A stretch of DNA of 10,507 nt from assembly GCA_004151065.3 (NCBI GenBank), contig NWUY0300040737.1:8641-19147 (forward strand), in the 5' to 3' direction. The position numbers and the translations under genes were made by a program. Positions 1 to 6,461 of this stretch are shown piece by piece. The stretch is from Larix sibirica (lineage: Eukaryota; Streptophyta; Pinopsida; Pinales; Pinaceae). Within the stretch, counting starts at the first letter, position 1; every line of letters begins with the position of its first letter. Under the pieces are notes generated by a model, which was not told the DNA's origin, searched no databases, and saw only the letters and a program-made list of their open reading frames with translations.

Positions 1-26
1 CCCAATTTTAAAACTACCCAGATCAC

Positions 27-61
27 CCAAATTACGATTTAAATACTCCAAATTACGATTT
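27..61. repeat. Short direct repeat, 14-bp core, 21-bp period
   Basis: The 14-mer CCAAATTACGATTT occurs at 27-40 and again, identically, at 48-61. A looser related stretch (CCCAATTTTAAAACTA) begins at base 1, so the array may continue left of the window. No function is evident. Confidence 0.8.
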
Positions 62-148
62 GTGCAAAAATTCATCAGCCGGGCTAGTCAACGTTTTAGT
101 TAGCCTTATACAGCTCCTAATTTATTTATTTTTTTAAATTATTCCTAA

Positions 149-184
149 TCTAACCCTAATCCTAGGGCACCCTAACCCTAGGGC
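149..184 (+). promoter_or_regulatory. Telo-box-like ACCCTA cluster
   Basis: ACCCTA cores occur twice (within 152-159 and 173-180), separated by CCTAGGGCAC, which carries the reverse core. Just downstream (187-203) is a C/T-rich stretch. In plants, AAACCCTAA telo-boxes near a pyrimidine-rich start are known from promoters of translation-related genes. Neither copy here is the full consensus and no TATA box or downstream gene is clear, so this could equally be a trace of telomere-like repeat. Seen: the motifs. Inferred: any promoter role. Confidence 0.25.
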
Positions 185-199
185 CTGGACCACCCCCTC

Positions 200-431
200 T
201 CTGTTTGCCATCATACTTGCCCTCGGATGACAGCAGACAGCCGGATGCCGCATAAGTGTGAACCAGTGCCTGTGGACTGTGAAGTGTGATTAGCGATTAG
301 TGTGCTGAGTCGTGTGACTGTGAGAGTCGGACCTGCAGCCTGAGAGCGGTTTTAACTTTTAGTTTTGTGCTGAGTGACTGAGTCTGCTCACTGTTGAGTC
401 GCTGACTGCACTCCCAGTTTGTAACCGGCAT
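200..431. other. TG/GC-richer stretch without recognised gene
   Basis: Base composition is richer in G and C than most of the window, with repeated short words such as GTGTG, CTGTGA and GAGTC. One ATG at 227 opens a 20-codon frame ending in TGA at 287-289, too short to interpret. The stretch could be untranslated leader or decayed simple repeat; no product is recognisable. Confidence 0.3.
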
Positions 432-549
432 CATTCTACAGGCCCACATGGCTGATGTCTTTGTGAATTGTGAGAGAACTGTTGAGTCTACATTCTACAG
501 GCCTACAGGGCTGTTGCCTTTGTGAATTGTGAGAGAACTGTTGAGTGTA
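432..549. repeat. 59-bp tandem duplication, two copies
   Basis: Copy 1 spans 432-490 and copy 2 spans 491-549, head to tail with no spacer. Both begin CATTCTACAGGCC and contain TTTGTGAATTGTGAGAGAAC. I count five substitutions over 59 positions, about 92 percent identity. The period is not a multiple of three, so the duplication would shift any reading frame running through it, which fits non-coding sequence. Confidence 0.9.
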
Positions 550-558
550 GACTCGGTC

Positions 559-930
559 TGGATAAGAATCTTTCACATGGCTTATATTTAACTCGATGAC
601 TTTTAGGTACGCACAATCTAGCCAAGCTTGAGGGGTTATGCATAGTGGCTTGAAAGTTTGAAATTTGAAACTTGAGCATAAGCTGATTTTGGATATTTTT
701 GTCTCTAATGCTTTGGAATCATGGATTAGAATCTTTCTCAGGGTTCAAATTTAACTCGAACGCACAATCTCGCCAAGGCTTGGGAGTTATGCACCATGAC
801 TTGGGAGTTATGCAGTGGTTGATTACTACTTTTCTTAGGGCTCAAACTTAACTCTTTTAGGTACCAACATTCTCAGTACTGTGGCTTGGGAGTGATGACC
901 TGGCTGCTTACTACTTTTCAATCATTAGGA
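559..930. repeat. Degenerate interspersed repeat series
   Basis: Related words recur in the same order: TGGATAAGAATCTTTC at 559 and TGGATTAGAATCTTTC at 722; GCACAATCT followed by GCCAAG at about 611 and 762; ATTTAACTC or CTTAACTC at about 586, 748 and 847; CTTTTAGGTAC at about 600 and 853; and ACTACTTTTC near 825 and 910. A 14-mer, TTGGGAGTTATGCA, is repeated exactly at 780-793 and 801-814. Spacing varies (163, 151, 97 and 21 bp), so this is an old, rearranged series rather than a clean array. Confidence 0.65.
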
Positions 931-1330
931 TCTATCCACTTACTATTTTGCTCACAACAGTACTGATGACTTGGGTACTCTCAGAAATGATCCAACAAAA
1001 TGTTGCTTGAACGAGAGAAGTGGGAGACCATTGGGGGTGAGGAAGGGGGACGCTCTGCGTGTCTGAAGAGAGGACAGGCATGATCATCATGAGGGTTGGC
1101 TCATTCAAGGGGAATTTAGAACTTTGTCCTCGTTCAGCTGATTTCAAGGAATCTATTTTTAAGTGTGTAAAAATCAGCAACATTATTCAAGTAATTCGTT
1201 CCGACTGCATTCTCAAAAATCAAAATGACAATGTTCTGGAGATCTTTTTGCAACATTATGAGTTCAATGCTTTAGGAAATCAAGCTAAAACTGCCAAGTA
1301 ATTTAATGGACACCCAGCATTTTATTTTAA
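931..1330. other. No recognised gene; opposed short open frames
   Basis: A plus-strand frame from the ATG at 1080 runs to a stop at 1299-1301 (73 residues). A minus-strand frame covers 932-1183 and overlaps it. Neither translation shows a domain, signal peptide, membrane segment or repeat that I recognise, and they overlap out of phase. The plus frame has an ordinary residue mix and could be part of an unrecognised exon, but nothing supports splicing or expression. Read on the minus strand the region is T-rich and intron- or UTR-like. Confidence 0.2.
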
Positions 1331-1940
1331 AATTCAAGCATGGAAGCATACCAAATCAACCATTCTCTCTGATTAAATCAGATTAAACATGAGAAGAACA
1401 GCATAACAAGGCAAAAAAACTATACTGTAACAGAATGCCAGACCTATATCACTATTCCTAGGGCTCCCTTCAACATGAAATGAAAGCGCAAAACAAAGAA
1501 ACCTCAAAGGAAAGAAAGAAGAATTTCTACCCATTGCAACAAAATTCTTTTATCAACTCACCTCAGTTATACCGAAATCAGCAAAAGAAAATGGGTGCCA
1601 GAATCAATCAGTGTCTGATGAATGAAGCTGGAAATTCTTCTACTGCTCAATTCAGACTACTGCTAGAAACCTCGCTAAGCCGCAATCCAATCATCCAGCA
1701 AAAACATACAAAACAAGCTCTTCACAGCCTTCCGGACCCTATTTTTTCAAATCCAGACATTAAATCCTGAAAGCCGCATTACCAACTCGGTCTTCGGGGC
1801 AAATCCTACTGACAATCATCCATCAAAATCTCAACTAAAACGCGCCCACGACCCCACTCCCACCAATACAAATTAGGCCCCAACACAGTTGAAAAACACA
1901 ACCAAATTTGTCAAAGTAAACAAATTCCAAATCTCATAAG
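1331..1940. other. No recognised gene; possible minus-strand leader or intron
   Basis: The plus strand is rich in A and C, so the minus strand is rich in T and G, as in plant introns and leaders. A plus-strand frame of 96 residues (1480-1770) is dominated by K, N, Q and S, as expected from translating A-rich DNA; it has no recognisable motif and is not called as a gene. A minus-strand transcript from the candidate promoter near 1950 would pass through here, but I cannot place exons. Confidence 0.2.
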
Positions 1941-1943
1941 GAA

Positions 1944-1978
1944 CCCAATATATAGGCAATTTAACGTGGTAATCCAAT
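1944..1978 (-). promoter_or_regulatory. Candidate minus-strand TATA promoter
   Basis: Read on the minus strand, ATTGG (inverse CCAAT, 1974-1978) is followed by CCACGTTAA with an ACGT core (1961-1969) and then CCTATATATTGGG (1944-1956), a TATA-box-like element. Order and spacing are those of a plant Pol II promoter, which would place a start roughly at 1915-1925. The same TATATA can be read on the plus strand. No coding sequence is identifiable downstream on either strand, so this rests on motifs alone. Confidence 0.22.
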
Positions 1979-2099
1979 ATCAGCTCCGCTCCCCCTCCAC
2001 TTTTTCTTTATTTTTTCGATCTGTGTCGGGTTATGTTTCCTGTTTTAGAGCAAACGGGCATTTTTTTTGAATTCATAAGAACGTTATAACCTCCCTGAT

Positions 2100-2690
2100 C
2101 TTAAACTCGAAAGAGGAGCGTGGCTGTGGTTGCTTTAAACGATAATAGGGTGGCAAAACGGTGATGGAATCTTAAATGGAACTCGGAGTTTGTAAATTTC
2201 CTATTTTTTATTACAGCAAAACGTTCTCTTTTTAAATTTGAAGGGGCACAAATCCACAAATTTGTGGGGCACATATCCACTAAATTCACAAATATGTGGG
2301 AACTTTGAAGAAATCAACTCATGTGGGAGAGTTGAACTTTATTGCACTTCCACCTTAAATATGATAGACTTAACCTTCCAACCATAAAATAATTATGCTT
2401 TATTAAGGATCACATCAAATTTTAGGATAGAGACATTGACCCTACATATAGTCTTATAAAAATTGTTTTTAAGATTAAATGAGCACCTAAACTAATTATG
2501 AATAAAAAATCATAAATCAATATCAAATACACTTAACTAAGTCTTATAATGTACCAAAGAAAGTCTTAAAATGCACTAAACCCTTATGTTTTAATGTTAA
2601 CATTAATAATAAATCAAATGTATAAGTATAAACTCATTTTATTTTTGGATAGGTATGTATTAATTAATTTGCTTACATAAATAAAATAAT
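2100..2690. other. AT-rich spacer without gene
   Basis: From about 2340 the sequence is very AT-rich with scattered A and T runs. A minus-strand frame at 2101-2289 (62 residues) has no recognisable feature. Apart from the inverted repeats at 2245-2300 I see no structure, and no transposon terminus can be placed. Confidence 0.4.
2254..2267. repeat. Perfect 14-bp palindrome CCACAAATTTGTGG
   Basis: CCACAAATTTGTGG equals its own reverse complement. It lies in a small cluster of related words: GGGGCACAAATCCAC (2243-2257), GGGGCACATATCCAC (2266-2280) and CACAAATATGTGGG (2287-2300). This makes a direct repeat of about 23 bp overlaid with inverted repeats. It could be a protein-binding palindrome or a remnant of a small inverted-repeat element; nothing decides between them. 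Confidence 0.6.
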
Positions 2691-2862
2691 AATTAGTATG
2701 TGTGAAAATGGCCTATGCCTTGGTCAATGATTTAGTTTATGGGTTCCATCAATTATGGTAATGGGTCTATAGTTTTGGTGTAGTCAAATTTTTATTTAAA
2801 TGTACAAAGTAATGGATAGAATATGATCCATTCACAATTCACAATTCATAACAATGTAATTT

Positions 2863-2879
2863 TACTTAGTTTATATGTT
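2863..2879. repeat. Target-site duplication, left copy
   Basis: TACTTAGTTTATATGTT matches TACTTAGCTTATATGTT at 3263-3279 in 16 of 17 positions. The uninterrupted paralogue (unit 2, 3623-3639) has the sequence once. A related copy, ACTTGGTTTATATGTT, lies at 2968-2983 inside the insertion. The length suits target-primed insertion of a SINE or LINE. Confidence 0.6.
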
Positions 2880-3075
2880 TTCTTTAGATCTAAGGGATTC
2901 AATAACTATTCGAGATTACTTGGACAAGGCCTGTGGTCAAATTTGGTTGGGTACCACTATAAACCCCACTTGGTTTATATGTTTTTCTATATCTAAGGGA
3001 TTCAATAACTATTCAGGATTACTTGGACAATGCACGTGGTCAAATTTGGTTGGCTACCACTATAAACCATGGGCT
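2864..3075. repeat. 104-bp tandem duplication inside the insertion
   Basis: Copy 1 (2864-2967) and copy 2 (2968-about 3071) are head to tail. Both contain CTAAGGGATTCAATAACTAT, ATTACTTGGACAA, GTGGTCAAATTTGGTTGG and TACCACTATAAACC. Each starts with the target-site word ACTTRGTTTATATGTT. The simplest reading is that one SINE end plus its adjacent target-site duplication was duplicated after insertion. A frame open from 2875 to 3204 crosses both copies in different phases, so its product repeats nothing at the protein level; this shows it is not a gene. Confidence 0.8.
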
Positions 3076-3196
3076 AGGTGTAATATCCCACAAGCCACAC
3101 CTAACAAGAAACTTGAGCCTCAACCTAAGGCTAAGACATCCCAAATGGAGGCACCTATCCTTTCAACCAAGACACAATGGGTCAAATTCTCATTGG

Positions 3197-3207
3197 GGAT
3201 TTGAACC
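3197..3207 (-). promoter_or_regulatory. Pol III B-box-like sequence
   Basis: The minus strand reads GGTTCAAATCC, fitting GGTTCRANNCC. Flanking bases allow four of five T-stem pairs around the TTCAAAT loop. No acceptor-stem partner is found about 72 bases upstream on the minus strand, so this is not an intact tRNA. It serves as the internal promoter motif of the SINE candidate. Confidence 0.55.
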
Positions 3208-3230
3208 CTAGTGGGGAGAATGAAAATGTA

Positions 3231-3241
3231 CCTCCCAACTA
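3231..3241 (-). promoter_or_regulatory. Pol III A-box-like sequence
   Basis: The minus strand reads TAGTTGGGAGG, similar to the D-arm motif AGTTGGNAGAGC of tRNAs. It lies 23 bases upstream of the B box, a spacing seen in tRNA-derived SINEs though shorter than in most tRNAs. The match is partial. Confidence 0.35.
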
Positions 3242-3262
3242 TTCAATCTATTGTCCCTGGAC

Positions 3263-3279
3263 TACTTAGCTTATATGTT
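3263..3279. repeat. Target-site duplication, right copy
   Basis: TACTTAGCTTATATGTT, one mismatch from the left copy at 2863-2879. It lies exactly 400 bp downstream of that copy and marks the minus-strand 5' end of the SINE candidate. Confidence 0.6.
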
Positions 3280-3317
3280 AGTTCCAAATCGATTTTCACT
3301 AGTGCTAAGCTTTGTGC

Positions 3318-3349
3318 TCATAGTCATAGAGATATCTATGTGACTATGA
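3318..3349. repeat. Imperfect palindrome, kept in both repeat units
   Basis: TCATAGTCA...TGACTATGA flank a centre of TAGAGATATCTA with a two-base bulge, so the strand can fold into a long hairpin. Unit 2 keeps a shorter form around the same AGATATCT centre (TCACAGAGATATCTATGTGA, 3685-3705). Both arms differ between the units, yet the inverted symmetry is partly retained. It could be a regulatory palindrome of the parent repeat family. Confidence 0.5.
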
Positions 3350-3454
3350 TCTCAACTTAATTGATGCAAACAACCTAGTCCAATTATTTTCGTAAGCAAC
3401 CAAATGTTTTCTTCTTATAATAAACCATGTTAACGTGATTGTTTTTGTTAGTGG

Positions 3455-3768
3455 TAATTAGTGTGTATGAAAGTGGTCATGCATGCCATAGTCAATGGTT
3501 TAGCTTATGGGTCCATCAATCATGGTACTGGGCCCGTATATTTGGTGTAGTCAAATGTTTTTTTAAAGACACAAAGTAGTGGATAGAATATAACCCATCT
3601 ACAATTTGCACCAATGCAATTTTACTTAGCTTAGATGTTAGTCTCAATCAATTTTTGCACTAACGTCGAGCTTTGTGCTTGTGCTCACAGAGATATCTAT
3701 GTGACCATGAATTTAACTTAGATGTTGCCAATGACCAAGTACAATTATCTTCAATAAGAAACCAAGTG
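3455..3768. repeat. Direct repeat unit 2 (empty-site copy)
   Basis: This is the paralogue of unit 1 without the 400-bp insertion. The pre-insertion site reads TACTTAGCTTAGATGTTAG at 3623-3641, with homology continuing directly on both sides. It lies 47 bp after unit 1 in the same orientation and may form the 5' part of the LTR candidate ending near 4412. Confidence 0.75.
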
Positions 3769-4412
3769 ATCCCACATAGAGGCCACATTAATTAATCATA
3801 TTTGACCAAGTCCACACATAGATTCGCAAGTGTCAATTTGAAGTCATGGAACGAATCAATGATCATACTTGATTCAATTGCCCAAGGTTAATCTTTAGGA
3901 TTCACCTTGAGTAGTGGATATATAGCATCAATCATTTTACCCTCAATTTTGTAATTTATCTCAATTTGGATGATGAGCTTTATATCATGATTGATCTCAC
4001 AACCTTCATCAAGGTTCTATTGCACAAAGATACTTCACAACTCTATAGCCACAATTGCTAAATTGTGTACTCTTTCTTATAATGGTAATATATTATTCAA
4101 CCTGGAGTTGACTCTCCTTTATCCCCCACACATTCACAATGTTTTTTTATGCACAAAATTTTGGCTTTACTACTTTTTATTAAATCTCTTATATCTTCTC
4201 TTAACTATGTCATATTTTTCTATTGAGGAGGAACTATTTTGTTATATTTGGTTGTATCTATAATATTGCACTGCTTTGGGTATTCTTTTGTTATCTAATA
4301 TTGTACTAATTTTCCTTCTTCATTGTACAATTTGATGTTTCTACCACATCTAAAAGTTTCTAGATAGATCTATAATTGTTTCCACGAAGTTCCAAACCTT
4401 CACTTTCTTGTA
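3455..4412 (+). mobile_element. Degenerate 5' LTR candidate
   Basis: Support is positional: a primer-binding-site-like sequence begins seven bases after a possible terminus (TTCTTGTA, perhaps decayed from a CA end), so the upstream DNA should be the LTR. A TATATA (3919-3924) could be its U3 TATA box. No matching 3' LTR is present downstream in the window and the left terminus is uncertain: homology with unit 1 starts at TAATTAG, and TGTTAGTGG at 3446 is an alternative start. A frame at 3991-4263 encodes a hydrophobic F/L/Y-rich product typical of T-rich DNA and is not called as a gene. Confidence 0.35.
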
Positions 4413-4418
4413 GATAAT

Positions 4419-4430
4419 CGGTATCAAAGC
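4419..4430 (+). other. LTR-retrotransposon primer binding site (tRNA-iMet type)
   Basis: CGGTATCAAAGC matches TGGTATCAGAGC, the complement of the plant initiator tRNA-Met 3' end, in 10 of 12 positions. Both differences are transitions, as expected from decay of methylated cytosines. In plant Ty1/copia and Ty3/gypsy elements this site sits a few bases inside the 5' LTR and primes minus-strand cDNA synthesis. The plus orientation predicts gag-pol to the right; only a possible integrase remnant is seen there. Confidence 0.55.
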
Positions 4431-5058
4431 TTAGATGACCCCAATATGAGTCTATTTTAAAGGTGGTGCATTGACAACAACAAAAACATTAGATCCGTCC
4501 ATAATAATTTTGTGTTAGATGCCCACTTGGACAAGGTTTGAGTGCAAGAAGCATGAAGTTGACCCTACTCTTTCATTGACCTTTCCTCTTCAATATTCTC
4601 AATATCAAATGGTAGTAACATCATTACTACATTTGGATGTGAAATATTGCGTTGATCTCCGACACTTATGGTAACAACCAATTGTGACATCGAAAATTCT
4701 TGTAAACGATTGAAAATTACTCTTTTTATTTATTTTTTACCTTAATAATTGCCAATATAGTGATGTGAAATGTTGTTTTGTAGTAATGACATAGTCAAAT
4801 TTGATCGCATTAACCCTCATAGTTATGTCAATGGATCATCAATGGAATGACACCTCTATAAATTCTATTAAAACTCGAGAGATATGGCAATGATTATGTG
4901 ATACTTCTTATGTTCATAATAGTTTTGTTGTCATACTTTTGGCATTTGTAATAGCTTTTTTTGATCTATTATAATTGCTTCAATTTATTTTGGTGTAATA
5001 GATAACACTGTCAAATGACGATAATTTGAGTGTCATTATTAAGTTAAAGGAGAAATAT
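4431..5058. other. Decayed retroelement interior, no coding frame
   Basis: Where gag would be expected after the PBS, all frames are broken and I see no zinc knuckle or protease motif. A 13-mer, ATATGGCAATGAT, occurs at 4882-4894 and again at 5055-5067. The sequence is otherwise AT-rich and unremarkable. Confidence 0.35.
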
Positions 5059-5100
5059 GGCAATGATAAATATCATCGCCCTTGCAAAAATTGCAAGGGC
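5059..5100. repeat. Two overlapping, mutually exclusive hairpins
   Basis: Hairpin 1: GGCAATGATA (5059-5068), loop AA, TATCATCGCC (5071-5080), nine of ten pairs. Hairpin 2: GCCCTTGCAA (5078-5087), loop AAA, TTGCAAGGGC (5091-5100), ten of ten pairs. They share GCC at 5078-5080, so a single strand can form only one fully. Hairpin 2 is unusually GC-rich for its surroundings. No U-run follows it, so it is not a simple terminator. Function unknown. Confidence 0.75.
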
Positions 5101-5423
5101 TTACAAGTGAGAAGAGTTAAAAAGGATAGCTAGATTTAACATTTTTTAGAGTTTTGACACTTTGAAGGGGGCCAAACCAATATCATCCATTGGTAAATTA
5201 TTCATTACATGTTGTTATTCTTGTAATATCTTAATTTTGACCCTTGAATTATAATGTAATAAAATATGTATTATTTATATGATGTGATTTATGAGACAAA
5301 AGTCAAGCCATGTGGCTAAGTTGTAATTCCTCGTGTTGCATTATAAACATTCATAGTGTGGAACTCAAGGCTAAGGCCCGGCTAGTGAATGCATAGGAGT
5401 CTTCGTGGTGGGCTAGTTTTACA
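5101..5423. other. No gene seen
   Basis: AT-rich sequence with no open frame of note. A purine run, GAAGGGGG at 5164-5171, weakly resembles a polypurine tract but no LTR start follows it. Confidence 0.3.
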
Positions 5424-5549
5424 ATGTGGTGGATATATTTTACACGATATGCTCATGAATATGTAAGAGCGTGTGTGAAGAGGAAAAACATACAAGCAAA
5501 CAATATCCACCAAAATTGGTTGCTAAAGGGAGCAACGAGAGGACTATGA
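5424..5549 (+). pseudogene. Ty3/gypsy integrase zinc-binding-like remnant
   Basis: The frame opened by ATG 5424 encodes 41 residues ending at a TGA. Near its start are WW and then AHEYVRAC, close to the segment of gypsy integrases in which a YWP motif is followed by a block like EYVRSCDVCQ (the H2C2 zinc-binding domain). The first cysteine of the CxxC pair is present; the second appears lost (CVKRKN), the P of YWP is missing, and the upstream HH part cannot be read without a frame change (RGGL in the next frame may echo a GGH motif). There are stops on both sides. It has the same orientation as the PBS at 4419 but is only about 1 kb away, so protease and reverse transcriptase must be missing. 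The match is short and from memory of the family pattern, so it could be chance. Confidence 0.3.
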
Positions 5550-6461
5550 TACCACAAGAGAGGAAGACGAAAGGGGTTTTTTGGGTGGTTTGTCTTTGTC
5601 ATTGTCCTTTGGAAGTACTTCATTTCATGCTTGTGCTTTCTTACAAGTTGTCCCATCATAATTTGACTTGTGGGTGTGAGCTAAGTACAAGTGTCATATC
5701 CTTGGAAAGAGAGTAGATCTCATGCAAGAAAATTTCGTTCACTGTCTTTTCTACGCAATCTATTATCATCATTAGCCAACCATTGGTTAGTGGCATAGAG
5801 AGGAGACAAGATCCCATGTTATGGGGATGTTTCTCCCTAGTTGTTATTGTTATTATAATTGTTATGGCAAGAGTTTCCCATGTGCTTGTCATTGGTAAGA
5901 GCCTATAGAAGGTGGGGAAGCTTGATACTAAAAATGTGGAAGAGAATGGGTTGGTTGGAGAGAGATATCATTCCTAAAATGTCTAGTACCTGAGGAAATA
6001 CCTTTAGAACCGTAACCCTTTTATTTCTTCTCATTGACTATATTGAGGCCAAGTGTTCTTTTACCCCGAGTTATTACTAGAAGGAAAACAACAAATTCGG
6101 TTTTTTATGCACACATTAAAGAGCACTAGAAAGGGAAGAGTATTATGCGGAGTTGTTGAGTAAAGAAAGAGTGGGTCTTCCTTGTGTTCTATGGGGTAGT
6201 GAATGAGAGTTTCATGGTTGGTTTGACTGCTAGAAGAGAGACATGAGAGATTTCTAGTGAGTAGAAATCTTGTCATGAGAGTAGTGGGTTGGGTTGAATG
6301 AGTTTAGATCCTAGTAGGAGATTCCTTTTCCATGTTGGTATTATGGTCTCCCTTGGGGGTGGAATCCATAGTTGATTCCTATGGCTGGGTGGAAAATTGC
6401 TCCTCAAAAACTAATTTTGTGGACATGAATTTATTTGCAAATAAGTATTCATGGTTGTTTT
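5550..6461. other. No recognisable gene
   Basis: Short frames on both strands (for example 5471-5716 plus, 5656-5892 minus, 6061-6276 minus) overlap each other and show no domain. The frame at 5471-5716 uses a different phase from the integrase-like fragment it overlaps. The stretch may be further decayed retroelement, but no polymerase or RNase H motif could be read. Confidence 0.35.

Larger units (their letters stand above)
2984..3262 (-). mobile_element. tRNA-derived SINE candidate, minus strand
   Basis: Seen: a segment present in unit 1 but absent from the homologous unit 2, flanked by direct repeats of about 16 bp. On the minus strand it begins at about 3262 and carries TAGTTGGGAGG (3231-3241), resembling a Pol III A box or tRNA D-arm. 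Next comes GGTTCAAATCC (3197-3207), an exact match to the B-box consensus GGTTCRANNCC, with partial T-arm pairing. Known: tRNA-derived SINEs are typically 100-400 bp, with A and B boxes near the 5' end, no coding capacity, and flanking target-site duplications. The boxes fall about 22 and 56 bases from the inferred 5' end, and the length is about 280 bp. The 3' end is only weakly A-rich, and an extra partial copy (2880-2967) lies beyond it. Alternative: unit 2 lost the segment by recombination between the flanking repeats. Family unknown. Confidence 0.5.
2690..3407. repeat. Direct repeat unit 1 (interrupted by insertion)
   Basis: Bases 2690-2879 and 3280-3407, joined, correspond along their length to 3455-3768. 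Shared words in order include TAATTAGT, TGGTGTAGTCAAAT, AGTGGATAGAATAT (AATGGATAGAATAT here), TTTTACTTAG, GCTTTGTGCT and GAGATATCTATGTGAC. Without the insertion this unit is about 318 bp, against 314 bp for unit 2; I judge identity at roughly three quarters. The copies are old. They may be pieces of LTRs of one family, since a PBS follows unit 2, but no terminal TG/CA boundary is clear. Confidence 0.75.

Noticed and set aside
1076-1150. C/D-box snoRNA candidate (TGATCATCATGA followed by CTGA)
   Set aside because: The box C match is imperfect, there is no terminal stem bringing the boxes together, and no rRNA guide segment could be recognised.
1480-1770. 96-residue plus-strand frame rich in K, N, Q and S
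   Set aside because: The composition is explained by A-rich DNA. No domain is recognisable and the region reads as leader or intron on the other strand.
2875-3204. 109-residue plus-strand frame
   Set aside because: It runs through the 104-bp tandem repeat in two different phases and into the SINE candidate, so the frame is accidental.
3190-3262. Minus-strand tRNA gene
   Set aside because: The B box and part of a T-arm are present, but the A-to-B distance is too short for a tRNA and no acceptor stem pairs. A SINE fits better.
3769-3779. ATCCCACATAG, one mismatch from the plant snRNA upstream element RTCCCACATCG
   Set aside because: No TATA box at the expected 24-34 bp downstream and no snRNA-like sequence follows.
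3991-4263. 90-residue hydrophobic frame resembling membrane segments
   Set aside because: The L, F and Y richness comes from T-rich sequence inside the LTR candidate. There are no charge pattern or family features of a membrane protein.
4426-4440. LDD-like codons (CTTAGATGAC) as a reverse-transcriptase YxDD motif
   Set aside because: It lies immediately after the PBS, in the wrong place for RT, with stops on both sides in that frame.
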